From Marinagarivorans sp. UBA5868 (GTDB lineage Bacteria; Pseudomonadota; Gammaproteobacteria; Pseudomonadales; Cellvibrionaceae): 6,907 bases of DNA. The translations under genes were made by a program, and so were the position numbers. The number at the start of each line of letters is the position of its first letter. Positions within the stretch are counted from its first letter, which is position 1. Under the pieces are notes generated by a model, which was given only the letters and a program-made list of their open reading frames with translations, had not been told where the DNA came from and did no database searches. The stretch covers positions 1-6,907 of the forward strand of contig DJFQ01000041.1 of the NCBI GenBank assembly GCA_002432095.1. Reading direction: 5' to 3'. Below are positions 1 to 6,752 of the stretch, piece after piece.

Positions 1-1335
1 CGACAAGTACGCGAACGCCCATGGCAGCGCTATCGCCACTTTCTTTCCCACTGGTCTGCAGTCACGCATATCAGCGCTGTAAAAAAGGCACGGGGATTAT
101 TGAAGAGAAAGCGACAAATCATCGGCGGGGAGAGTTCTGCAACTATTCTAAATGCCGTTAAAAACTCTCTGACAAAAAAACCGGATGTTGTGTTGATATC
201 CGCGTACACCATGTATTACGACGTGTGCAGGGAGATCGCAAAGCTATGCCATCAGCAGAATATTCCTGTAATTGTTGGAGGCAACAGCTTTGTCGTGCCG
301 GAAATTGCCGATCGTTGGGCCGCAGTCGACGGCATTACTGCGGTATTTTCCGGGGAGCCCGAGCCGGTATTGGTCGAGCTCATAACCAAGATTGCGCAAA
401 GGGAAGACGCGCGTCATATTTCCGGAGTTTATGATAAAGAAAAAGGTGAAGCCTATTCTGCAGCGCCGCTTCAATCGCTCGACGCTGTACCGTTCCCCGA
501 CTTCTCCGACTTTCCATGGGATTGTTATCCTAATCGTATTATTCCAATAATGACGGGCCGAGGTTGTGAATGGGGGCGATGCACATTCTGCTCCGACGTA
601 TTGATGTCTGCGGGGCGCACTTTCCGTTCCCGAAGTTTGGAAAACGTACTTCAGGAAATTCAATATCAGCGCGAACGCTTCGGTAACGATTTATTTGTGT
701 TCCTGGATTTAAAACTAAATTCAGACCTGCAGGTGTGGCGAGGTTTGGCCGAACATTTACCGCGAATCGCGCCCGGAATCCGCTGGACTGCGTCTGTCCA
801 TGTGGATTCACGGCAGGATAATGGTTTATCGGCGCAGGATTTAGAAAAGGCCGCCCGTGCCGGACTGGTCAGAATCACATGCGGATTGGAATCTGGGAGT
901 CAAAGTGTGCTGAGCAGCATGGCTAAAGGCGTCAAGCTAAGCAGGATGTCGACTTTTATTAAAGATGCCAGCAACGCCGGAATCAGCGTACGGCTGACAA
1001 CCATCGTGGGTTATCCCACAGAAGAGACGGTTGATATCGAAAAGACAACAGATTTCATCGCCGGACACAGCGATTATATTGAACGGATCACCTTAAACCG
1101 TTTTACGCTGATGCCAGGTGTGCCCGCCCAGCGGGAGCTTGACGCGCAGCCGCAAAATTACCCCCATATTGCCGTGGCTAATCTGGACGTTGATTACGCC
1201 GTGATTCCACACCGCAATCAACGGCTTGCAAAAACCAATAATCTAGCGGCAATTTACCGCCTGATCCGGGTGACCAATCAAATTAATTGTAAACCGCTTC
1301 TGGATAAGGCAAGTGAATTCGAAGGCGCTTTCTGA
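1..1335 (+). CDS. B12-binding-type radical SAM protein, 5' end missing
   Basis: The frame is open from the first base, so 444 residues are visible and the true start probably lies to the left. The only in-window candidate upstream of the conserved part is a TTG at nt 100 with no convincing ribosome site. Numbering from nt 1, residues about 40-125 resemble the second half of a cobalamin-binding Rossmann-like domain (PDVVLISAYT at 61-70, PVIVGG at 89-94, GEPEPVL from 118). A radical SAM core follows. Its iron-sulfur cysteines are C189, C194 and C197 (GCEWGRCTFC), spaced CX4CX2C rather than the classical CX3CX2C. GLESGS at 295-300 and GYPTEE at 337-342 are typical of B12-dependent radical SAM enzymes. 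Such enzymes bind a [4Fe-4S] cluster and S-adenosylmethionine in the cytoplasm and often methylate or rearrange unactivated carbons. Substrate unknown; no partner gene is visible. A non-B12 radical SAM subtype with a degenerate N-terminal domain is the main alternative. Confidence 0.88.
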   Translation, partial: RQVRERPWQRYRHFLSHWSAVTHISAVKKARGLLKRKRQIIGGESSATILNAVKNSLTKKPDVVLISAYTMYYDVCREIAKLCHQQNIPVIVGGNSFVVPEIADRWAAVDGITAVFSGEPEPVLVELITKIAQREDARHISGVYDKEKGEAYSAAPLQSLDAVPFPDFSDFPWDCYPNRIIPIMTGRGCEWGRCTFCSDVLMSAGRTFRSRSLENVLQEIQYQRERFGNDLFVFLDLKLNSDLQVWRGLAEHLPRIAPGIRWTASVHVDSRQDNGLSAQDLEKAARAGLVRITCGLESGSQSVLSSMAKGVKLSRMSTFIKDASNAGISVRLTTIVGYPTEETVDIEKTTDFIAGHSDYIERITLNRFTLMPGVPAQRELDAQPQNYPHIAVANLDVDYAVIPHRNQRLAKTNNLAAIYRLIRVTNQINCKPLLDKASEFEGAF

Positions 1336-1414
1336 TCAAACCCAACGTTCTATTGCGGAAGTGGCGGTTCACCACCCGGATCTTTACCCTGCACCTGGGT
1401 ACGCGGCTCATAGA

Positions 1415-1466
1415 ACCACCCCTAAATATATAATATAATATGCCTATTTTCGACCACCCCTGAGTA
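1415..1466 (+). promoter_or_regulatory. Candidate promoter/operator of the arabinofuranosidase gene: tandem TATAAT between direct repeats
   Basis: Two perfect, overlapping -10 boxes TATAAT occur at 1429-1434 and 1434-1439 in a strongly AT-rich tract, with no good -35 box (only TAGAAC at 1411-1416, 17 bp before the second). The tract is bracketed by direct repeats ACCACCCCTAAATA (1415-1428) and ACCACCCCTGAGTA (1453-1466), 12 of 14 bases identical and 38 bp apart. A shorter copy, ACCACCC, sits at 1371-1377. Missing -35 plus flanking repeats suggests an activator- or repressor-controlled promoter reading into the glycosidase 50-80 bp downstream. The regulator is not in the window. The sequence pattern is seen; its function is inferred. 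Confidence 0.45.
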
Positions 1467-1516
1467 CTTCCCGACACCGGGGGCTCGCTTCACTTACCCT
1501 TTCAGACACGGCATTC

Positions 1517-3901
1517 ATGAATACAAAAATAAAATTTTATCTGTGGACTGTATTGATATTTGTCGCCTTACCCGGTCAATCCACCGCTGACATCGAATTA
1601 TTTCCTCTCACCGACGTACGCCTGCAGGACGGTCCTTTCAAGCATGCGGAACAAACCAATCTTAAATATCTTCTCGCCATGGAGCCCGATCGCCTCTTGG
1701 CGCCCTACCGTCGCGAGGCGGGACTGCCTTCTACCGTGACAAGTTATGGCAACTGGGAGTCGTCGGGGTTGGATGGTCATATCGGCGGGCATTATCTGAC
1801 TGCTCTCGCACTGATGTATGCCTCAACGGGCGAGAGGATTCTGTTGCAGCGTCTTAATTACATGATCGAAGAACTGAAGAAATGCCAGGATAAAAATGGC
1901 AACGGTTATCTCGGCGGAATTCCTGGAGGGGACGCCGCTTGGAAGGAGTTGGCAAAAGGTCATATTAAAGTCGACAATTTTTCCCTTAATGATAAATGGG
2001 TGCCCTGGTATAACCTCCACAAAACCTTCGCCGGCTTGAGAGATGCCTATGTCTATGCCGGCAGTGATACTGCGAAGACAATGCTGATCCGATTGTCGGA
2101 CTGGGCCTTGCAGATAACAAGTTCCTTGAATGACGAGCAAATGGAAATGATGCTGCGCGGTGAACACGGTGGCATGAGTGAATTATTTGTTGATGTGGCA
2201 GAGCTGACGGGCGATGAGAAATACCTGACTTTAGCCAAGCGCTTCGCACACCGCCAGCTGCTAAATCCATTATTGCAGCGACGCGACGAGTTGACCGGCC
2301 TGCACGCCAACACTCAGATTCCAAAGGTCGTTGGCTTCAAACGCATTGCCGATGTTACTCATGATCAGCAATGGAATGGCGCAGCGCAATTCTTTTGGGA
2401 AACGGTGGTCACAAAGCGTAGTGTGGCCATCGGCGGCAACAGTGTAAAAGAGCACTTCCATCCAAGCGATGATTTTCAGCCGATGCTGGAAGATATCGAA
2501 GGGCCGGAAACCTGTAATACCTATAATATGTTGAAGCTTTCCAAACTATTTTATGAAAGTTCTGGGAATACCAAGTACCTGGATTTTTACGAACGCGGAT
2601 TGTACAACCATATTCTGTCCTCTCAGCACCCTGCTACCGGAGGCTTGGTTTATTTCACTCCCATGCGTCCAAACCATTACCGGGTTTATTCCCAGGTGGA
2701 CAAAGCCATGTGGTGTTGTGTTGGCTCCGGGATAGAAAATCACGGGAAATATGGTGAGCTGATTTATGCGCATAAGGGCGACCAGCTCTACATTAATTTA
2801 TTTATTGCTTCCACATTGGATTGGCGCGAGCGGAAAGTTAAATTGCGTCAGGAGACACGATTTCCCGATGCGGAAACCAGCACTTTCCATATTGAAGGCA
2901 ACGGGGTATTCACCATCAATATTCGCCTGCCTTCATGGGTTACCGAAGATGGGCTGGCAGTTCGCGTTAACGGCAAGAAAACAAAGGTCACGACCAAACT
3001 CGGTGAATATATGCAGATCCACCGACGTTGGCATGACGGCGACAGGATTGACATAGCGCTACCCATGCAAACAAAACTGGAGTCGCTACCGGATCGCTCC
3101 CATTATCATGCGGTGGTGCATGGCCCCATCGTCCTGGCAGCCAAGTCAGAGCCGTTCCCTAGAGAAAATCTGCAGTATTTCGCCGACGACAGCCGTATGG
3201 GCCACATTGCCAAAGGTCAGCTTTGTCCACTGGAGTTGGCTCCGACGTTTGTTACAGACGATAAAGATTTTGTAAGCAAAATTGTTCCCGTGACTGGCAA
3301 GCCTCTCACCTTCCGGGCACCCGTGATGAATGGTGATGTCGCCGGCCAAGTGGAACTCATTCCATTTTTCCGGCTTCACGAATCGCGCTATACGCTGTAT
3401 TGGCCAATGGTCAACAAACACAAATTCGAAGCTTTAAAAATCGAGAATCGAAAGCACGAGAAAGCCCGTCTCATACTTGACGCCCTGACCATTGATCATG
3501 TAAATCCCGGCCAACAACAACCGGAGGCCGATCACTTTTTGGAACATGAGAAAAGTGACATGGGAATTTATAAGGGTCGTCATTGGCGACATGCTGAAGG
3601 TTGGTTCAGCTATGTCATGAATGATCCAGACCAGGCCGCAAGAGTGCTTCGAGTTACCTATTCCTCCGCGGATGCCGGGCGACGTTTTAACATCCTGATC
3701 AACTACCAACTCATTGCCGAAGTTGCGCTGCAGACGCAAAAAGATAAAGACTTTTACACAGTCGACTATCCCGTTCCACACGCATTGATTGCGTCCGCAT
3801 CTAATGGAAAAGTGGTGGTGAAATTTGTCGCGCGTGAAAACTCCATCGCGGGTGGCGTTTTCGATCTTCGGTTATTGCGTCTTCCATCTCAGGCCGACTG
3901 A
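1517..3901 (+). CDS. Secreted GH127/GH146-type beta-L-arabinofuranosidase
   Basis: 794 residues. A Sec signal peptide (basic start, hydrophobic residues 7-19, probable cleavage after STA at 22-24) points to the periplasm or outside. Residues about 30-425 form the (alpha/alpha)6 barrel seen in the family, with SYGNWESSGLDGHIGGHYL near 76-94. The zinc-thiolate site known from family enzymes is present: E331 and C333 (PETCNT), then C400 and C401 (MWCCVGSG). C400 is the expected nucleophile and E312 (VKEHF) the likely acid/base. Residues about 425-545 look like the beta-sandwich (ending GPIVLAA). Then comes a DUF4986-like segment (PFFRLHESRYTLYW at 616-629) and a C-terminal domain (GWFSYV near 695-700, through 794). 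Expected reaction: exo-release of beta-linked L-arabinofuranose from plant-type glycans. The long, signal-bearing architecture resembles GH146 more than classical short GH127. The ATG is the only in-frame start nearby, and no clear Shine-Dalgarno precedes it. The linkage specificity is unproven. Confidence 0.9.
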   Translation: MNTKIKFYLWTVLIFVALPGQSTADIELFPLTDVRLQDGPFKHAEQTNLKYLLAMEPDRLLAPYRREAGLPSTVTSYGNWESSGLDGHIGGHYLTALALMYASTGERILLQRLNYMIEELKKCQDKNGNGYLGGIPGGDAAWKELAKGHIKVDNFSLNDKWVPWYNLHKTFAGLRDAYVYAGSDTAKTMLIRLSDWALQITSSLNDEQMEMMLRGEHGGMSELFVDVAELTGDEKYLTLAKRFAHRQLLNPLLQRRDELTGLHANTQIPKVVGFKRIADVTHDQQWNGAAQFFWETVVTKRSVAIGGNSVKEHFHPSDDFQPMLEDIEGPETCNTYNMLKLSKLFYESSGNTKYLDFYERGLYNHILSSQHPATGGLVYFTPMRPNHYRVYSQVDKAMWCCVGSGIENHGKYGELIYAHKGDQLYINLFIASTLDWRERKVKLRQETRFPDAETSTFHIEGNGVFTINIRLPSWVTEDGLAVRVNGKKTKVTTKLGEYMQIHRRWHDGDRIDIALPMQTKLESLPDRSHYHAVVHGPIVLAAKSEPFPRENLQYFADDSRMGHIAKGQLCPLELAPTFVTDDKDFVSKIVPVTGKPLTFRAPVMNGDVAGQVELIPFFRLHESRYTLYWPMVNKHKFEALKIENRKHEKARLILDALTIDHVNPGQQQPEADHFLEHEKSDMGIYKGRHWRHAEGWFSYVMNDPDQAARVLRVTYSSADAGRRFNILINYQLIAEVALQTQKDKDFYTVDYPVPHALIASASNGKVVVKFVARENSIAGGVFDLRLLRLPSQAD

Positions 3902-4066
3902 TCTTCCCATTGATCTTCCGCGCCAAACGCCGCCGGATAATGGTAAAAATCGTCAATAACCAAGGCAGACCGACGGTGTCAGGGGATTTGTTCGGACGGG
4001 CTCCGCTATTTGACTCAGCCCAGCAAATCCCCTAGCCTGTCGCCCCCTGCAATTCCGTTGTTCCCC
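3902..4066. other. Gap between glycosidase and transporter, with weak -10-like box
   Basis: No gene is seen in these 165 bases. A GATAAT box at 3936-3941 (5 of 6 to the -10 consensus) has no properly spaced -35; TTGATC at 3910-3915 would need a 20-bp spacer. The only strong structure is the inverted repeat reported separately. No T-rich intrinsic terminator follows the glycosidase stop, so read-through into the transporter is possible. Confidence 0.4.
3981..4033 (+). repeat. 10-bp perfect inverted repeat in the transporter leader
   Basis: AGGGGATTTG (3981-3990) is exactly complementary to CAAATCCCCT (4024-4033). Inside it, GGGCT (3998-4002) can pair with AGCCC (4017-4021), giving a two-tier stem-loop. 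A competing small hairpin, CGGA/TCCG (3993-3996 with 4002-4005), would disrupt the inner tier. The structure ends 33 bases before the preferred ATG of the transporter and has no T-tract, so it is not a standard terminator. It may be a leader RNA structure, an operator, or a short palindromic repeat. The pairing is seen; any role is inference. Confidence 0.55.
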
Positions 4067-4975
4067 ATGAGCGATTCCAGACTTCCTCTTACCGCCAGCC
4101 ATACCTTTGGTGTTGCGTGCGTTTTACTCGGCACATTCCTCTTCGCTTGCAAGGGTATTTTTATTAAGCTGGCTTACGCGCACGGAATTAGTGCCGCACC
4201 GCTACTTATGTTGCGAATGCTCTTTGCATTACCCTTTTATTTGGGCATGGCAATTTGGTTGCATAAAAAGTCCAAAATGGTTATCCGCCGTCAACAACTT
4301 ATGCCAATTTTGGGACTGGGGTTGGTTGGCTATTATCTGGCAAGCTTCTTGGATTTCTGGGGACTGGAATTTATCTCCGCCGGGCTAGAACGCTTGTTGC
4401 TGTATATCTACCCCACTGTGGTGGTACTCATTCTGGCATTTTGGAAAAAGAAAGCCATTTTATTAAAAGAAATGATCGCAATGGCGATTGCCTATGTTGG
4501 AATTGTGTTTGTTTTTCTCCATGAGCTGCAATTTCATCAAACTTTCTCAGCGACTTTAAAAGGTGGACTACTGGTTTTTTTCAGCGCTGTCAGTTACGCA
4601 TTTTTTGTGGTGATGACAAGCGAAAAGGCCAAACAGGTTGGCTCGCTTACCTTCACAACCTACTGCATGCTATCGGCTTCCGCCGGCGTCATTATTCATA
4701 ATCTCGCTATTTCGGATCTTCGCGAATTAACACAACCAGCGCCTGTCTATTGGTTATCCTTCGGGCTCGCCATATTTTCAACTGTTATTCCGTCGTTTCT
4801 GATGAACAAAGGTATTGCCTCCATAGGGCCGAGCAAAGCCGCCATCATGGGCAGTATTGGCCCGGTGGTTACCGTGCTTTTTGGCGCCTGGTTTTTGGAT
4901 GAAGTCATTAATACAACACAACTTATCGGTGCAGTGCTGATTATTGGTGGCGTGAGTCTGGTTGGTAGAAAATAA
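4067..4975 (+). CDS. EamA/DMT-family transporter (10 TM)
   Basis: 302 residues from the preferred ATG at 4067. The frame stays open upstream to a TTG at 4010, which would add a proline- and serine-rich tail with no family resemblance and would start inside the inverted repeat. A TTG at 4058 is another weak option. No good Shine-Dalgarno precedes any of them, so the start is uncertain. About ten hydrophobic segments form two five-helix halves, at roughly 13-36, 44-65, 79-100, 108-126, 135-153, 166-184, 194-213, 227-246, 257-276 and 282-300. Each half has EamA-type sequence: FACKGIFIKLAYAHG and FLDFWGLEFISAGLERLL in the first, SFLMNKGIASIGPSKAAIMG in the second. The length matches the family. 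These inner-membrane carriers usually export or exchange amino acids, nucleotide sugars or other small metabolites; the substrate cannot be read from sequence. It follows the glycosidase on the same strand after 165 bp, so co-transcription is possible but not shown. Confidence 0.9.
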   Translation: MSDSRLPLTASHTFGVACVLLGTFLFACKGIFIKLAYAHGISAAPLLMLRMLFALPFYLGMAIWLHKKSKMVIRRQQLMPILGLGLVGYYLASFLDFWGLEFISAGLERLLLYIYPTVVVLILAFWKKKAILLKEMIAMAIAYVGIVFVFLHELQFHQTFSATLKGGLLVFFSAVSYAFFVVMTSEKAKQVGSLTFTTYCMLSASAGVIIHNLAISDLRELTQPAPVYWLSFGLAIFSTVIPSFLMNKGIASIGPSKAAIMGSIGPVVTVLFGAWFLDEVINTTQLIGAVLIIGGVSLVGRK

Positions 4976-4990
4976 CAAAAATCGGAAGGA

Positions 4991-5017
4991 CGCAAACTGC
5001 ATTGACGGCAGTTTGCG
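4991..5017. terminator. Hairpin between convergent genes, probable bidirectional terminator
   Basis: CGCAAACTGC (4991-5000) pairs perfectly with GCAGTTTGCG (5008-5017) around a 7-base loop. It lies 15 bases past the transporter stop and 21 bases past the stop of the opposing gene. Read on the minus strand, a T-run (complement of the A-run at 4977-4981) follows the stem after 9 bases, and on the plus strand no T-run follows. It is therefore an imperfect intrinsic terminator, more convincing for the minus-strand gene. Position and a perfect 10-bp stem are the main support. Confidence 0.6.
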
Positions 5018-5038
5018 CTAATGCCAAGAATAAAAGCG

Positions 5039-6466
5039 CTATATATGCTTTCGAATGCGCCACCCCAACGTCGACACACCAAAAAGAAACCACAACTCAA
5101 ATAAAGCAAAACTACCGCCCTTAAAGTCGGTCTCGTCATTCGGCGCCTCGGGGTATATAGGCAGCTCTATTTGATCATCCAGCACAAACCCAGAAGCCTC
5201 CTGACAGTCGGCGTCACACGCGCCAATCCACACATCGGGCTTATTATCCCCATCGAAATCCAGCGCCGCTGCAGGATTTTCTGGAAATCGATCCAGTAAA
5301 TTAACTACACCATCTTCGTCATTATCCGCTAGATCAAACACTAAATTGCGGCGGACCACCGGCAACTCCGTGCTCCCACCGAAATTCCAGACATGCTGGC
5401 CGCTGGAATCCAAATGTGTGTGCCAGCCATGCAACAAACTCGGAATATTGCAGCGTGCATCAACTTCCTTCTGCGGGCAGACTAAGTCGGCACGGGCCAC
5501 CGCTTCCACCGCGGATACAGCCTCCTCCTGGTAAGACCGCTTAGAATAAAATTCAACAACCGCGACAAGCTCACTGTCGTCAGCGCTGTGGATCGAATAA
5601 CTGCTCTCGATTGTTACTGGGGAATGCGCAGCCAGATTTCCAACCAAATCCACTTTGATGTTGGTGAAATCCGCATAGCTTGCAATGATTGCATTGTGGG
5701 TATGTGTGGTGCCGATAATGCCGCCCAAAGCAAAATTGCGTTCAGGTACAGCATTTAATATAAATTCTCCCATGGCGCTACTGGCATAAATAAGTGTATT
5801 TTCGCCATTGCCGACTAAGCCACCCATACCAAGGGAGGCTTCCACAAGACCCGACTGAGCATATATTGCTCCGGTAAAGTGACTGCCAAGAATCACTGAA
5901 TTATTTGCGACCCCCGCCAACCCACCTGTGTAATGCTGTCCGCGTAAAGTACCGCTCACTTCGACATTGACGATGGTGCTGTCCACAAGCAGCGGAGTTA
6001 AGGCACCGAGATAGTCCGCACCGGGAGCTGCCCAGTCGATATTGTCGATTCGCAGATTGCGAATAACACTTTCGCGCACCGATTCGAAAAAGCCAAAAGT
6101 ACCGTTGACCAATTGCGGGGTCTTCAGGTTTTTAATAATGTGCTGATTACCTTCAAAGATCACCTGATGTAGAAAGGGCGTAGGTAAGCGAACATTTGTA
6201 AGACCGGAAAAATCCAAATCGCTCACCAACTCATAGCCGATACAGCCGTTTTCAGGACATCCATCGGAGGAACCGTTTAACGTAATGCCGGCAAACGAAT
6301 CGGGTATCGCCAAAAAATCTTCGATATTGCGAATTTCGATAAGGCCGTCTTTATCCACGTCGTAATCAGTGCGTTCAGACTGTGGTGATGCCACCGAAGC
6401 GAGCATAGCTAAAACAATAAGCGGACTCGCTTTTGGAATAAAACGAAATGCTGTGTGACTGAGCAT
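5039..6466 (-). CDS. Secreted GLUG-repeat protein with GlyGly-CTERM-like tail
   Basis: 475 residues. The ATG at 6464-6466 has a good ribosome site, AGAAGG, six bases upstream. The N-terminal signal peptide (hydrophobic 15-26, likely cleavage near VASPQS) is followed by DYDVDKDGLIEI (34-45), a calcium-loop-like motif common at the start of such proteins. Residues 70-90 (two Cys, CIGYEL, DLDFSGL) and the following repeats match GLUG-type beta-helix proteins: GGLAGVANNSVI at 181-192, GGLVGNGENTLIYASS at 215-230, GGIIGTTHTHNAIIASYA at 248-265. Cys pairs C70/C75, C330/C339 and C417/C421 could form disulfides. DNDEDGVVNLLDRFPENP (381-398) resembles a thrombospondin type 3 repeat, and DFDGDNKPDVW follows at 403-413. 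The end is GGS (450-452), a hydrophobic stretch and a basic finish (WRIRKHI), as in rhombosortase substrates, though E457 inside the hydrophobic part is atypical. Probably surface-displayed or exported; the ligand or function is unknown. Confidence 0.82.
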   Translation of the reverse strand: MLSHTAFRFIPKASPLIVLAMLASVASPQSERTDYDVDKDGLIEIRNIEDFLAIPDSFAGITLNGSSDGCPENGCIGYELVSDLDFSGLTNVRLPTPFLHQVIFEGNQHIIKNLKTPQLVNGTFGFFESVRESVIRNLRIDNIDWAAPGADYLGALTPLLVDSTIVNVEVSGTLRGQHYTGGLAGVANNSVILGSHFTGAIYAQSGLVEASLGMGGLVGNGENTLIYASSAMGEFILNAVPERNFALGGIIGTTHTHNAIIASYADFTNIKVDLVGNLAAHSPVTIESSYSIHSADDSELVAVVEFYSKRSYQEEAVSAVEAVARADLVCPQKEVDARCNIPSLLHGWHTHLDSSGQHVWNFGGSTELPVVRRNLVFDLADNDEDGVVNLLDRFPENPAAALDFDGDNKPDVWIGACDADCQEASGFVLDDQIELPIYPEAPNDETDFKGGSFALFELWFLFGVSTLGWRIRKHI

Positions 6467-6470
6467 AAAA

Positions 6471-6478
6471 ATCCTTCT
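6471..6478 (-). promoter_or_regulatory. Shine-Dalgarno of the GLUG-repeat gene
   Basis: On the minus strand AGAAGGAT precedes the ATG. The AGAAGG core (6473-6478) is six bases from the start codon. It fixes the start at 6466, against a longer reading in a different frame that would run through this site. Confidence 0.75.
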
Positions 6479-6749
6479 GGTTGATTATTAATATCATTTG
6501 CCCTTCTTCCAAAGACGCCGCCTGAAGCGCCAGCCAAATGGCGACTGTGAAGTGCCTCTCCAAACCCAGCATTAGTACCGCAAAGCGCCGCGCCCGGAAA
6601 GGGGATGTTTGCAGAAGTGCTGACAAGTTACGGTCGGCCGCTGGGTGGGTAGGACTAACACAACCATACGCAGCACGGTGATCGCCGTCGCCGCATACCA
6701 CCCTGACCAGCATTCGGATATTATGCGCCGACATTGTATTTGATCGCCG
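6479..6749. other. GC-rich gene-free intergenic block
   Basis: No convincing gene is found between the minus-strand GLUG gene and the plus-strand gene at the right edge. By hand count, 6501-6720 is about 59 % GC (130 of 220), above the roughly 50 % of sampled coding lines nearby, the reverse of what intergenic DNA usually shows. Several frames are open for short distances on both strands, including a 47-codon plus-strand frame at 6538-6681, but none has a good ribosome site or a recognised protein. A 10-base word TGATCGCCGT occurs at 6679-6688 and again at 6741-6750. It could be a dispersed intergenic repeat or a decayed gene. Confidence 0.4.
6484..6512 (-). promoter_or_regulatory. Possible sigma-70 promoter of the GLUG-repeat gene
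   Basis: Read on the minus strand, TTGGAA (complement of 6507-6512, 4 of 6) and AATAAT (complement of 6484-6489, 5 of 6) are 17 bp apart. The transcript would begin at about 6477, almost on the ribosome site, leaving an unusually short leader. That makes this promoter doubtful even though the spacing is ideal. Confidence 0.3.
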
Positions 6750-6752
6750 TTG

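Noticed and set aside
244..663. Minus-strand open frames inside the radical SAM gene
   Set aside because: Shadows of a well supported coding frame; no domain or ribosome site of their own.
1374..1400. Possible terminator stem (ACCCGG with CCTGGGT) after the radical SAM gene
   Set aside because: Six pairs including a G-U wobble, a 15-base loop and no T-tract; too weak to call.
6528..6543. Short inverted repeat CGCCA/TGGCG in the GC-rich block, considered as an integron attC-like or transposon end
   Set aside because: Only five pairs; no paired conserved core sites and no terminal inverted repeats or target duplications were found around the block.
6719..6724. TATTAT as a -10 box for the gene at the right edge
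   Set aside because: 5 of 6 to consensus, but the hexamer 17 bp upstream (TACCAC) does not resemble a -35.
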